DNA of 64,000 nucleotides, taken from assembly GCF_033115175.1 (NCBI RefSeq), contig NC_084838.1:91167968-91231967 (forward strand), in the 5' to 3' direction. Below the pieces are notes generated by a model, which was not told the DNA's origin, searched no databases, and saw only the letters and a list, made by a program, of their open reading frames with translations. This stretch comes from Lepus europaeus (Eukaryota; Chordata; Mammalia; Lagomorpha; Leporidae). Every line of letters begins with the position of its first letter. The stretch's first letter is position 1. The translations under genes and the position numbers were made by a program. Below are positions 32,801 through 45,319 of the stretch, piece after piece.

Positions 32801-35800
32801 AAAGTATCCTGGTGTCCACCGGCAGCCAAGTAGATAAACTCCAGACACACACGGCTCTGCGGGCTGCTGCTGCATCTCAGAACCTTCCCACGAAGCCAAA
32901 CTCCTCTCCCTGACAGAAGGCAATGTGGTTACCCGGGACCAAGTGTGGAGACGGCCGCTAAGTGCATCGGTGACCTCTGTGGGGTCACAGAAACGCCTCG
33001 TGTCCTCTTTGGGGGTGGGAGTTACGCCTATCAAGGGGCATCAAGTTGAACCTACATGGAGGCATTTTCTCGTGGGCGTGTTCTGGCTCAAGGGGGATCT
33101 TTCATAAACACCCAAGTTGCAAAGCATTTAAAAAGCTGAAAAGACCAGTGAGGATGTAGAGCAAAAGGGACTCACCCCCGGTGGCAGCAGGAACCAGGAT
33201 GCCGCTGTGAGAAGCCGGATCCTCCATGGAGGGGCTGACTCACGCCCGAGCTTACCGCGCGGCAGCCTCATCTGTGAGAGGCCAGCACGGAAAATACCCA
33301 GGAGGCCATTAGCAGAGGCGCCCAAACCATGGGATCTCGCGCACCCTGGGAAATGGACAACAGCTGCAGGCACCGACGTGCGCCAAACATAAAATCCTTG
33401 GACAAAACCCCACATGATATAGAGTTTACACAGACTGATATCTTGTTGTTGTTATTGTTGTTAAAAGGGAAATTCCCTTAAACCAATTACATTTTGTAGA
33501 GTTTATTTGAAGGAGGAAAAAAAGCAAAACGATTCGTGAATGAGGCCATTCCCAGAACCAAAGCGGATTCAGCAAACTCCAACTAACAGGGTCATCAGGC
33601 AGCCCTCGCAGAGAAAACGAGGCGGACGATAGAAAAAGCTCAATTGGTTACAGCTTAGTCAATCAACCAGTCATTGGTTACAGCGTGGTTAATTGACCAC
33701 AGGGCCTTCCGCGACCAGCCCACGCTCAGCGGCTCTGATTAAGCCATAGGTTGCTTTGGTCTACTGGGCTCAGAGTGGGCGCTCAGAATTCATAGCCTCC
33801 CATGGGGTGTTGCCCAGGAGTTCCTCATTGGCGGTGATAAACAGTGGAGCGCGTGGAAGCCACACCAGAGGAGGTTGCGGGAGGCGAGGGGGCTGGGGAC
33901 GCTCTTTTTTGGGCTGGCGGTGGGTGTGTGCATCACAGCTCCTTAGCCTATGTTACATGCATGTCTGTTACTGCACACACGTGGATTATTAATAAGGGGA
34001 GAATCCAGAGACGGTAAGGGTCTCAGCAGTGGCAGTGCCCCGAGCCAGGGTGCACACAACAGCAGGAGGTGGTTCGTGGAAGTTGTCTGCACCCCTGAAA
34101 CTCCTCGCAGGGGTCTGGGTTATGTCCAGACCCCCCACTATCTCCCATTACCTTCGGAACACTTTAAGTTGGGGGAGGGGAGCGTCCAGCCCATGGGCCA
34201 TATAACACCTGCCAAATCATTTGGTGTGGTGCTGCCAAGGCAAACGCAGGTGGGACTTGACTTTCGGTAAATCTATTGCAGGCTAATTTTGGAGTTGGTA
34301 GTTTTGTAGGCCTGCAAATGATGCTATAAATATCCAAGTGGGCCTTGGCAGAAAAAAGGTTCCCACCCCTGACCACTCCAGATAGCCCCACGCACAATCC
34401 AGGATAGCAGGATGCTATCCCAGGAACAGACGCCACCTCCCCCACCCCCACCACAGGCACCCTCAAAGAACAAGGCGGGCTGGGAGTCCTCCGTCCACAC
34501 CATGGCAAGTAGCAGCTACCAGATCATACAGCCAGAAGGGACCCAACAGCCGCCACGGGAACTTCGGCTGCAGCCCCAGGGGCTACAGAATTCAGGGTCC
34601 TGCGTGCGTGGGCTAAGAGGGGCTGAAGCCAACGGTGGACCCTGCAGCCCACGTCGAAGGCTCTAGAAGCATGACAATTGCAGCCCGCACAGCAATGGAA
34701 GGGGATGCCCCACGGGTGGAGGATGGAGGGAAACAGGATCATGGTTTCTCTTTCAGAGCACTGGGCTGAAATCAGTGGAGATGTATTTCTGTAGCACAAT
34801 TTATGCTTCAATGAGTCTACTTAACTCATTGTCTAGGGACCATTTTTTTTTTAAGCCAACCTAGGCCTAGGGGAAACTTCGAGAAACAGCACCGAGGAGG
34901 CAACAGCTGCCTTCCCCCCACCTGGAGCCCCAGCACGTTCCCAGCCTCAGCCATGCAGGCTCCGTGCCAATGCACCTGCTGTTCTGCCATTGGCACTGCG
35001 GGGGTCCAGCAGCCCCACGGCCCAGGAGCTGGTACCTGGAGCAGGCACGGGCGGCGGTCCGTGGGGCCCGGGGAGGCTGTGGGTGCACTCGCTCATCCTC
35101 CCGGCATCACAACAGGGCAGGTGCTTCCCACGGAGCGCATCCGAGGCAGCTGCTCCTTGAAGCAATCAACAACGCCATGAGTTCGGTACCACGACTGTCC
35201 GTGTTCTACAGGCAAGGAAACCAGGGAAGAATGAGATCGACTCCATGGCCCACAGCCTCAGTCAGGTCAGCGGCAGTGAAGTTGCAAAGCCGCACAGCCC
35301 GGAGCCCGTCCTCCCTAGGCGGCACTCACTGATTCTCCAACTTCTAGCGCCCAAGACAGGCTCCGGGCACCAGCTGGAACTAGAAACCCGCTCTCCCTCA
35401 ACCCCTAGGCAGGCCGCAGTGTTCTTCCTCGACCCGAGAGCTGAGGGCCAGGGCTGTGGCTTACAGGAGGTGGCGAGACTTCAGGCCCTGGGACAGGGAG
35501 CCCTGTGTTGGAAGCACGCATCCACCCAGGCACTGTGACACCACCTCCAAGTCCGGCGGATCCTCTGCTGGGAAATCCGCCCTCACTCGGCCGTGGTCAT
35601 GCCGCCGGCTCCTCTCCAGAAGCCCCGAAGCAGCCGTGACCCCTGCACCCCAAGACAAGCCCAGTGCTCACTTTCCCCTCCAGGCCTTGGAGGATGGTCC
35701 CAGGAGGGGACCCAGATAAGCCTCAGAGGAGTGGCAAGGACAACAGGTGTCACGTTGTCCCTGTATTCACAGACCCTGAGCTCTGGCACTCGCTTCTGAA

Positions 35801-36094
35801 TTAGCAAGAAGCTGGACGACCTCGTGTCGCAGGTTCATGCTTGGCAAAGCTGATGTCCCGGCATAGAGGTGAAGACAGAAATCCTGGGGCAGGAGTGGCA
35901 GGAGCCAGTGTTGTGGTCAGAATCAGGACGAGGGGGAAGTGGGATTCCCGGCCTTGACCCGAAGCACCTGCTTACAGCCCGAGAGGAAAACGCCGGTGAC
36001 TGGGAAGTCCGTGGGGCACAGCGAGAGCAAGGCGCTGACTGATGTGGCCTCCCCTCTCAGCCACTGTGGCAGAGGCCAAGGCAGGGAACACTTG
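32801..36094. other. SINE-free intergenic segment, mostly unrecognised
   Basis: 33120-33420 contains L1-like phrases (GACCAGTGAGGATGTAGAGCAAAAG). 33440-33700 (AATTACATTTTGTAGAGTTTATTTG, then GATTCGTGAATGAGGCC) might be an old LTR but I cannot name it. 34.9-35.8 kb is GC-rich with several open frames and no recognisable protein. No CSINE falls in the whole segment. Confidence 0.4.
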
Positions 36095-36400
36095 TCCTAG
36101 TCCATCCTCTGTGGCTAATGGCACACTGCTGCAGGCTGTGCAAGTGTTGAGGTTAGAGGTTAACTTTTGGCTCATGCTTCTGGCCCCAGGCCAAGGGGCC
36201 ACGGTGGATAGTGGCGCTCTTGCTACTAGAGCCCTGAGGCAGTGCAGGGCCCAGCGAGTGGGCACACAGGGACCTAGCCAAAGCCAGCCCTTACGGCAGA
36301 CCCACTCCCAGACAGCCCACTCACCATTCGTTGCATGAATGAATTCACCCATTCACAATGAGTTTTGAGGGGACAGACCATATTCAAACCATAGAGACAC
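36095..36400 (-). repeat. MaLR-like LTR, antisense, diverged
   Basis: GTCCATCCTCTGTGGCTAATG at the left and GCATGAATGAATTCACCC then CAGACCATATTCAAACCATAG at the right match antisense MaLR ends; the middle is poorly conserved. Confidence 0.6.
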
Positions 36401-36721
36401 TAAACCAGGAGCCGGGGTCAGAGTGGCAGGGCCTGTGCTAGGAGGAGGGGGCGGGTCTCAGGCCTGGCTCTAGAGATACAGGCTATGTCCGAGTCAGCAA
36501 GCTTTGGGCTTTGGTTAACGGCTCTGGGAATTCAAAACTGAGGCTAAGTTTAAATGCTTATTCCTGAGCTTCATTTATTCCATTAGACGAACTGACCACG
36601 TGTTTACACGTCTATCAGCTGATGGACAAGTGGCTGCTTCCTCTTTTTTTGACTTTTATAAATAGGAATGCCGCAAACATCCATGTGCAATTCTGTCCGT
36701 GTGTTGTCATTTTTTTTTTTT

Positions 36722-37040
36722 AAGATTTATTTAAAGTCAGAGTTACACAGAAAGAGAAGCGGCAGAGAGAGAGAGAGAGAGAGGTCTTCCATCCGCTGGT
36801 TCACTCCCCAGGTGGCTGCAATGGCCAGAGCTGCGCCAATCTGAAGCCAGGAGCCAGGAGCTTCTTCCAGGTCTCCCATGTGGGTGCAGGAGCCCAAGGA
36901 CTTGGGTCATCTTCTACTGCTTTCCCAGGCCATAGCAGAGAGCTGGATCGGAAATAGAGCAGCCGGCTCTCAAACCTGCGCCCACATGGGACGCCGGTCG
37001 TCAGGCCAGGGCCTTAACCCGCTGCACCACAGTGCGGCCC
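36722..37040 (-). repeat. CSINE, older type
   Basis: Antisense, from TAAGATTTATTTAAAGTCAG to CTGCACCACAGTGCGGCCCC. Confidence 0.92.
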
Positions 37041-37375
37041 CATGTGTGGGGTCATTTCTGTCGTGTAGAATCTTAGCAGAACTTATGAATCGTATGGTGA
37101 GCTGCGTGTGGCCCCTTTAGAAACCGTGAAACTGCTGTCCAGAGGGGCTCCCAGTTTTCCATCACTGTGATTTGTGAGGTCCCAGTGGCTCACGGTAGTC
37201 AGTGACTGGAGCAGTAGGATGCAGTGCTGCGGTGTGGCTTTTTTGCATTTCCTGATGACTAACTGTGTTGAACACATTCTCAGGTGCTTCTTAGTCATCC
37301 ATGTTTTCTTCGCTCGAATGTCTACTCGAGTCCTTCACCCACTTTTAAACTGGGTTGTTTGTAGGACTGACTATA

Positions 37376-37845
37376 CAAATGGACCAGGGCTAGAGCATTT
37401 AGATCAAGTTCTGACCTGCAGCTGCCCGCCCAGGAAACCGGTCTCTGATCTGCAGTCCCCAGTCCAGAAGGGCAGGCTGCTACAGGCCAGCCTCTAAGAA
37501 GCCAGCTGCTATCTCTAGTTGTTGTCCAAGGAGCTAAACATTGACCTCTGTAGCTACTGACCCCAAGGGGCCAGGACTTGATTAATAACGGATAGCTTCG
37601 CTCATTTTTGTTCCCAATTCCAACTTAGCACCAGCCAGAGCCAAAAGTGCCCCTTGAGCAATCCCACAGGGTGCCCCACTCCGGTCAAGCCCTCAGCTTG
37701 CCCAGGTTGACAGCCTCCATCAGGGCGCAAGGGGCGTCACCTCCTGCCAGGAAGCTGTCCTGCCGCCCCGCCTGCCCAGGAGGTTCTGCCAAACGCAGGT
37801 GACACAGGCCGACTTGCTGGAACAGTGCCAAAGAAATGACTTTTG
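37376..37845. other. Unidentified insertion within L1 DNA
   Basis: About 460 bp with no L1 similarity lies between two consecutive pieces of the same antisense L1 ORF2. GC-rich, with CTCTGTAGCTACTGACC and CAGGACTTGATTAATAACGG that recall ERV LTRs, but no family can be named and no target duplication is convincing. Confidence 0.45.
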
Positions 37846-38001
37846 TGTCTCCCATTTGGTTGGTCTTTGTTTAGTTCAACACTCGTCTTCTTATTAAGTT
37901 ATACATTTTGAATACAAGTCACTTATCAGAGAAACAACTTGCAAATATTTTTTCCCATTCAGTGGCTTGTATTCATCTTCTTTTTGCATCAAATTTTTTA
38001 A

Positions 38002-38927
<926 letters not shown>

Positions 38928-39029
38928 TTTAATGCAATGTATCAGTTTTCCCTTAGATCAAACCCTTTTGGTATCATCTCTCAAAAAGTGTTGGCCTAAC
39001 CCACAGTCATGAAGATTTGCTTTTTTTTT

Positions 39030-39330
39030 TTTTAAAGATTTACTTATTTAATTTGAAAGTCGGAGATACAGAGAGGGAGGGAGTGAGGAGAAGGTGAGAG
39101 AGAGAGAGAGAGAGAATGTGAATATCTTCCATCTACTGGTTCACTCCCAGAAGCCAGGAGCTTCATCTGGGTCTCCTACATGGGTGCAGGGGCCCAAACA
39201 TTTGGGCCATCTTCCGCTGCTTTTCCCAGGCACGTTCGCAGGGAACTTGATTGGAAGTGGAGCAGCTGGGACTCAAACTCGTGCCCATATGAGATGCTGG
39301 TGTCAAGGTGGTGGCTTACCCACTATGCCC
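39030..39330 (-). repeat. CSINE, older type
   Basis: Antisense, T-rich tail at 39018-39035; a short deletion removes part of the ATGGCTGCAATGGCC region. Confidence 0.88.
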
Positions 39331-40224
39331 CTTTATTCCATTTTGAATGAATTTTTGTGTGTGGTGTTAGGTAAGGGCCCAGCTTGTTTCACACGTGGCT
39401 ACTGTATCTCAGTAATATTGGTTGAACAGACTGTGGTTTTGCCATTAAATGGCCATGGTTGAAAAACATCTATTACGTAGGGGGAGCTATTTTAAAGACA
39501 GGCTTATTCTACCTATCTTTATGCCAGTATTACCATTTTGAGTACTACAGATTTCTATTAAGGTTTGAAATGTCCTGAAGTATTTTATTTCTGATGCTAT
39601 TGTAAATGGAATTTTCTCAAGGTCATTTTCAGGTTTTTATGGCTAGTGTATAAAAAGACAACCGGGTTGTGTATTGGTCTCATAACCTGCTATTTTGCTG
39701 AACTTGTTTACTATTTTTGTACATGTGGATTCTCTGAGGCTTTCATTTTTATAAAATATCATGCTATGGATGAATATAGTTTTACTTCAGTTTTCAATTT
39801 CAGTGTCTTTCATCTCATTTTTTTTTTTTTAACCTGTCTTGGTCATAACTTCCAGAACAATGTTGAATAGAAGTAGTGGGAGCGGACATCCTTGTCTTGT
39901 TCCCAATCTTAAGTGGGAAGTTTTCATTAAGCATGATGTCAGCTGTGGCTTTTCATTGATGTGCTTTATCAGATGCAGAAAATTCTCTGTAATTCTAGTT
40001 GTTGAGTGTTCTATCATGAAAGGGTACTGGGCCGCACCGAGTGCTTTCAGCATCTAATGAAGATGATCATTGTTTCTCTTCTCTCATCCTGTTCATCTGA
40101 GGCGTGGCGTTAACTTAGCTTTATCAACTGAACCGGTCTTGCAGTCCTGTGAGAATCCCCAAGTCCCCTTTGATCATGGTGTAAAATATTTAAGATGCTC
40201 CTAGATTTGGTGTGGGCCTTTGTT

Positions 40225-40559
40225 CATTTTCTGCTATTAAGAGAAGAGTATCTGAGACTGGGTACATTGTAATAGAGATTTCTTACCGTGTGGGGGGCTG
40301 AGGGACCTGCACCTGACCTTTCTTGGGCTTTCTTGTTTTGCCACACTGCGGTGGAAGGCAGGAGGGCAAGACTGCGTGAAAGGAGCTGGAGAGAGGGAAA
40401 GGGGGCTGGACTCGTCCTTTATCAGGACCCCTCGCCCGCAGGAACGTTAATCCATTTATGAAGGCAGAGCCTTGTGCCATCATCTCTCAACACGGTGGCA
40501 CTGGGGATTAAATTTCCAGCACATCCACTCTGGAGGACACACTCAAACTAGGGCTGTGT
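40225..40559 (-). repeat. MaLR-type LTR, antisense (MST/THE1-like)
   Basis: Contains CTGAGACTGGGTACATTGTAATAG, ACTCGTCCTTTATCAGGACCC, GTTAATCCATTTATGAAGGC and GGGGATTAAATTTCCAGCAC, the ordered blocks of an antisense MaLR LTR. It splits L1 RT-domain sequence. Confidence 0.87.
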
Positions 40560-41275
40560 GCCTGTCTCTTCTGAGGCCTGTCGCTTTGTATTCACCAAGG
40601 ATCCTGTCTGCAGTTTGCTTGTCCCTCGGCCCTGGTGTGCGCGTTAACACTGGCCTCCTAGGATGAGCTGTGACGCGGCCCTCCTCCTCCTTTTTGGGAG
40701 AGTGGGAGAAGTGGTGTTAGTTCTCCTACGGTTCGGTGGAATTCGCCAGTGAAGCCATCTGCTCTTCAGTGTTTCTTTGTTGGAAGATTTTTTTTTTTTA
40801 ACAGACTTTTTTGAAGAGCAGTTTTCAGTTCACAGCAAAATTGACTGGAAAGTACAGAGAGTTCCCAAACACCCCCTGGCTCCCACACAGGCACAACTTC
40901 CTACCAGCATCTCGGCACAGTGATATTTTCTGAGCGACTGGGTGGTTCACAGGAGGTTCATTTTTGGTGCTGTACGTATATTCTACGGGGCTGGACAAAT
41001 GTGTAGCCTGCATCTACCACCATGCTATCACAGAGCAGTTTCACTGCCCTAAAGATCCTGTCTCCACCTCTTCACCATGTCCCCCCACTACACAGTAGCA
41101 ACCACTCCTCTGCTGACTGCCTCCAGTTTTCTCTCCCCAGAAGACAAGACAGGATTGTACTGGGGGTAGCCTTTTCAGATAGCTTGACTCAGTACTATGC
41201 ATGCATGTAAGGTTCCTGTCTTTTCATGGCTTCATAATTCATTTCTTTTTAGTGCCAAATAATATATGTTTTTTT

Positions 41276-41600
41276 AAAGATGTATTCATTTCAAAGTCAG
41301 AGTTACAAAAGGGAGAGGCACAGACACAGAGAGAATTTCCATCTTCTAGTTCACTCCCCAAATGGCTGCAATGGCTGGGGCTGGGTCAAGTCAAAGCCAG
41401 GAGCCTGGAACTCCATCTGGGTCTCCACACAGGTGCAGGAGCCCAAGGACTTGGGCCATCTTCTGCTGTGTTTCCAGGCACACTAGCAGGGTGCTGGATT
41501 AGAAGTGGAACAGCCAGGACTTGAACTGGAACCCACATGGGATGCCGGCCTCACAAGCAGTGGCTTAACTTGGCAGCGTCACAGCAGCAGCCTCGATGCT
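41276..41600 (-). repeat. CSINE, older type
   Basis: Antisense, from AAGATGTATTCATTTCAAAG to the GATGCCGGCCTCAC region; inserted in an L1 3' UTR. Confidence 0.9.
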
Positions 41601-41692
41601 AAACAAACACAGCGTTGTCTGAAAGTAGTTTCTCCACTCACCTGCTGCCTCTCTGTTTTCTGTTGCTATAGCTGAATACTACAGCCTGCAAA

Positions 41693-42032
41693 TTTTTTTT
41701 AAATTTTCGTTTTATTTACTTGACAGAGCTAGACAGTGAGAGAGAGAGAGACAGAGAGACAGGTCTTCCTTCTGTTGGTTCACCCCCCAAAATGGCTGCT
41801 ACGGCCGGTGCTGCGCCGATCCAAAGCCAGGAACCAGGTGCTTCTCCTGGTCTCCCATGCGGGTGCAGGGCTCAAGCACTTGGGCCATCCTCCACTGCAC
41901 TCCTGGGCCACAGCAGAGACCTGGCCTGGAAGAGGGGCAACCGGGACAGAATCCGGCACCCCGACCAGGACTAGAACCTGGTGTGCCAGCACCGCAGGCA
42001 GAGGATTGGCCTAGTGAGCCGCGCCGCCAGTG
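41693..42032 (-). repeat. CSINE, young-like
   Basis: Antisense GC-rich type ending GAGCCGCGCCGCCAGTGC; no clear target duplication. Confidence 0.92.
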
Positions 42033-42334
42033 CTATCTGTGTCTTTGGTGAGATGTCTCTTCGGGGCCTTTGCCTATCTTTGGTCAGCTTTCGTGTTCTT
42101 GAGTGCTGAGAGATCTCTATTTGGACGGCACTCTTTGGAGCACATGTGCTTTTACTAGTTCTTTCCCACTGCTGTTTTCCAGCCTAGTTCATTCCTGTTT
42201 CTGAAGGTGGGAGGGTGGGACACTGACTTGGCGCTCTCACCTTCTGGTGTAGTATCTTCCTTGACTCAGCAGTTTCTAGAAAGTGTGTTATTTCCTTTTC
42301 ACACATTTGTGAATTTCCCCAATTACATTATGTT

Positions 42335-42645
42335 TTTCAAAAAGGATTTATTTGGAAGGCAGAGTTACATAGAGTAAGAGAGACAAACAGGTCTTCCATC
42401 CACTTGTTTGGTCCCCAAATGGCAGCAAACGGCTGGGGCCGGGGCCAGGCTGAAGGCAGGAGCCTGGAACTCCACCTGAGTCTTCCAGGTGGGTGCAGGG
42501 GCCCAAGCACCTGGGCCATCTTCAGCTTCTTTCCCATCGGCAGGCAGCTGGGTTAAGCAGTGCAGCTGGGACTCTAACTGGCACACACATGGATGCCAGC
42601 ATCATAGGTGGCGGCTTAACCTACTGCACCACAATGCTGGCCCCT
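42335..42645 (-). repeat. CSINE, older type
   Basis: Antisense, from AAAAGGATTTATTTGGAAGGC to CACAATGCTGGCCCC. Confidence 0.9.
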
Positions 42646-42887
42646 CATTACTTCTGACTTTACTCTGCTGTAAACAGAATATGCATGATTGCAATTTTCC
42701 TAAATTTAGTGAGACTTGTTCTGCTCTGAAGAATGTGACCTAAGAATTTGTATTCTGCTGTTGCGGGGTACCATGTTCCATAGATGTCTACAAGGTCTGG
42801 CTGGCTCATCTTCCAGGCCAGGTTTCCTTTCTTTTCTGTTGGTCTACTTTATTGTTCTATCCTTTTTATAGGAAAGTGGGGTACTGA

Positions 42888-43196
42888 GGGGTGGGTGTCC
42901 TGGCACAGCAGGTTAAGCTGTCACGTGGGACACCTGCATCCCCTATTGGATTGCCAATTTGAGTCCTGGCACCTCACTTCTGATTTGGTTTCCAGTTCAT
43001 CTTGGGATGCAGTACATGATGGCTCAAGTGCTTGGGCCCCTGCCACCCATGAGGGAGACCCAGATGGAAATCCCGATTCCTGGATTCAGCCTGTCCCAGC
43101 CCTGGCTGTTGCAGGCATTTGGGGGGTGAACCAGCACACGGATGATCTCTGCCTTTCAAGTAGATGAAAAAACCAATAAACATTAAAAAAAAAAAA
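42888..43196 (+). repeat. CSINE, older type
   Basis: Begins GGTGGGTGTCCTGGCACAGC; A tail 43183-43198. The upstream flank AAGTGGGGTACTGA reappears as AAGTGGGGTATTGA after the next SINE. Confidence 0.88.
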
Positions 43197-43221
43197 AAGT
43201 CATTAAAAAAAAAGGGTCAAG

Positions 43222-43537
43222 GCTGGCACTGCGGCTCACTTGGCTAATCCTCTGCCTGTGGCGCCGGCACCCCGAGTTCTAGTCCCGGTTGGGGTGCCAG
43301 ATTCTGTCCCGGCTGCTCCTCTTCCAGGCCAGCTCTCTGCTGTGGCCCAGGAGGGCAGTGGAGGATGGCCCAAGTGCTTGGGCCCTGCACCCGCATGGGA
43401 GACCAGAAGGAGGCACCTGGCTCCTGTCTTCGGATTGGCGCAGTGCGCCGGCCATAGCGGCCATTTGGGGGGTGAGCCAACGGTAGGAAAACCTTTCTCT
43501 CTGTCTCTAACTCTGTCATATGAAATATTTAATAAAA
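43222..43537 (+). repeat. CSINE, young-like
   Basis: Begins GGCTGGCACTGCGGCTC; appears to have landed in the A-rich tail of the preceding SINE. Confidence 0.92.
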
Positions 43538-43615
43538 AAGTGGGGTATTGAAATTTCCAAGTATTATTGAACTGTATTTCTCCCTTTAGTTGTAGTAACT
43601 TTTCTTCATATTCTG

Positions 43616-45319
43616 GTGGTAAACACACATATTCCTATATAATATATATTCCTATATAATGTATACAGATCGCTAGCGTTCTCTTCCCGGGAGGCCATCA
43701 CAGGCCACTGCATGGACACAGGGGCCCTTATCTGCGGGGGAGACACAGGCATTGCCTCTTCCCACTTCCCAGGCGCAGCTCCATGTGGTGAGACCATTTT
43801 ACCAGAGACGAGGCTCGAGAAGGCAGGCTCTTGGCTGAACCAGGTCATTGACAAGAGCTAGGAAATCCCAATAAATAGTAACAGCTGTTTCTGGCTCCAC
43901 CCTGTAGACGGGGCTGAAAGGTGAGCGTGCACGAGGCCAAGTCTGTCCTCCTGGGAGCCCTGCTGGCCAGAGGGCTGGCATACAGACATCCTGCTCACTC
44001 GGGAAGCCTCAGGGCTGCAACATGGCTGTGTCTACTGTGTGCAAATCTCGCCTGTACGTGATGATGTCTACTTTCCTGAATGCAAATAACACTTGGATAA
44101 AAAGCCGAGGTGAAGTATGCTTCCGGAAGCTCTGTGGCCTGGCTTCTGAGGCTGGGAGGTGACAAAGACACAGAGTCATATTAGCAACAATCATGCACTG
44201 AGCACCTGCTGCGTGCTGGGTACCAAGGATTTGATGGAGCTTTACAATCACCTGAGAGGAGTTACTATCACCAACTTGCCAACAAGGAAACAGGCTCTGA
44301 GACCAGCTAAGTCGACCAGGATCAGCGGCTACTGGACGGTGGTAACAACCAATGGTCCAGCCATAGTAACCTGCCAGGGCATTGGGGTGAAACCGCTGCA
44401 GGAAGACGGGGGTGGGGGTGGGGTGGCAGAATGGAGACACCTTCCCTCCCAGCCCAAACGGCCTCTCAGTGCAGCCCATCTCCATCTCACAGACTCCCGT
44501 GCCCAACCACTGGGAAGACTGTCACTCTACCCCTAAGGTGAAGGACCCAGAACACAGCAGGGGCGGGGACAGGATGGATCACACACAGAAGTGAGCCAGA
44601 CCACAGAGGGCTGTGACACAGGGGGCAGCCCCACAGGCTCTGCTGCTCATGCCTGCCTCCCTCTTTGGGGCCTCCCCGCATTTTGGGGTCTCCCTCCCTC
44701 TCTGGGGTCTCCCTCCAGATCAGTCCAGGGCTGGCTTCTCCACCTTTACCTAACTGGGCCGAGCCTTCTATTCTGCCAGAAAGAACAGTACAACAGAAAA
44801 CAAGTCATGGCGGCCGCTACCAAGGGGGGCAGGTCTGGCAGCAGGAGGGGCCTCCATGGGGACACAGAAGCTGGGGGAAGGAGGTCCTTCAGAGGGGCAC
44901 TGGCCCTTTCTGCCCCCTTTGCCTGTACTGCCAGCAATCAAATGTGCCCGTGTGTCTCTGTACTTAATCCTACAGAAAAACAGAGTTTTGTGTGGCAAAC
45001 AGGTAACCCTTGTTGCCTAAACCTACTCATTCCTGGGCTCGGAGAGCAAGAGTTCAGGTAGCGAAGGCTGACCCCGGGCCTCAATCTACAAAATGCAACA
45101 TGCTCTGACTACCTCACAGCCCAGCATTCACACCTGATGCCACATGGGCCCCCAGGGTGCACCGCCGCCACGCTTCTCCCCTCCCCCCAAGAGGGACCCA
45201 GGCTGCTCCCAGCCTCCCCCGCACCAGGGTGCCCTGGCTTCGGAGCTCCTAGAGGCACTGGACTCACTACGCAGCTCGAGTGGTCACCTGCACAGGGGCC
45301 GAGCAGTCACAGAACACGC
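43616..45319. other. Intergenic, downstream of BICD2
   Basis: Unique-looking sequence apart from a MIR at 44185-44360. Open frames of 100-170 codons occur on both strands but have no recognisable motifs. Confidence 0.5.
44185..44360 (+). repeat. MIR (ancient tRNA-derived SINE)
   Basis: GAGCACCTGCTGCGTGCTGGGTACC, then CTTTACAATCACCTGAGAGGAG and CAACAAGGAAACAGGCTCTGAGA follow the MIR consensus order. Confidence 0.75.

Noticed and set aside
33440-33720. Possible LTR
   Set aside because: A few phrases recall ERV LTRs, but neither ends nor a duplication were identified, so it is not listed as a repeat.
39829-40053. Reverse-transcriptase-like open frame on minus
   Set aside because: Real similarity, but it is a broken L1 ORF2 fragment within old repeat DNA, not a gene or retron.
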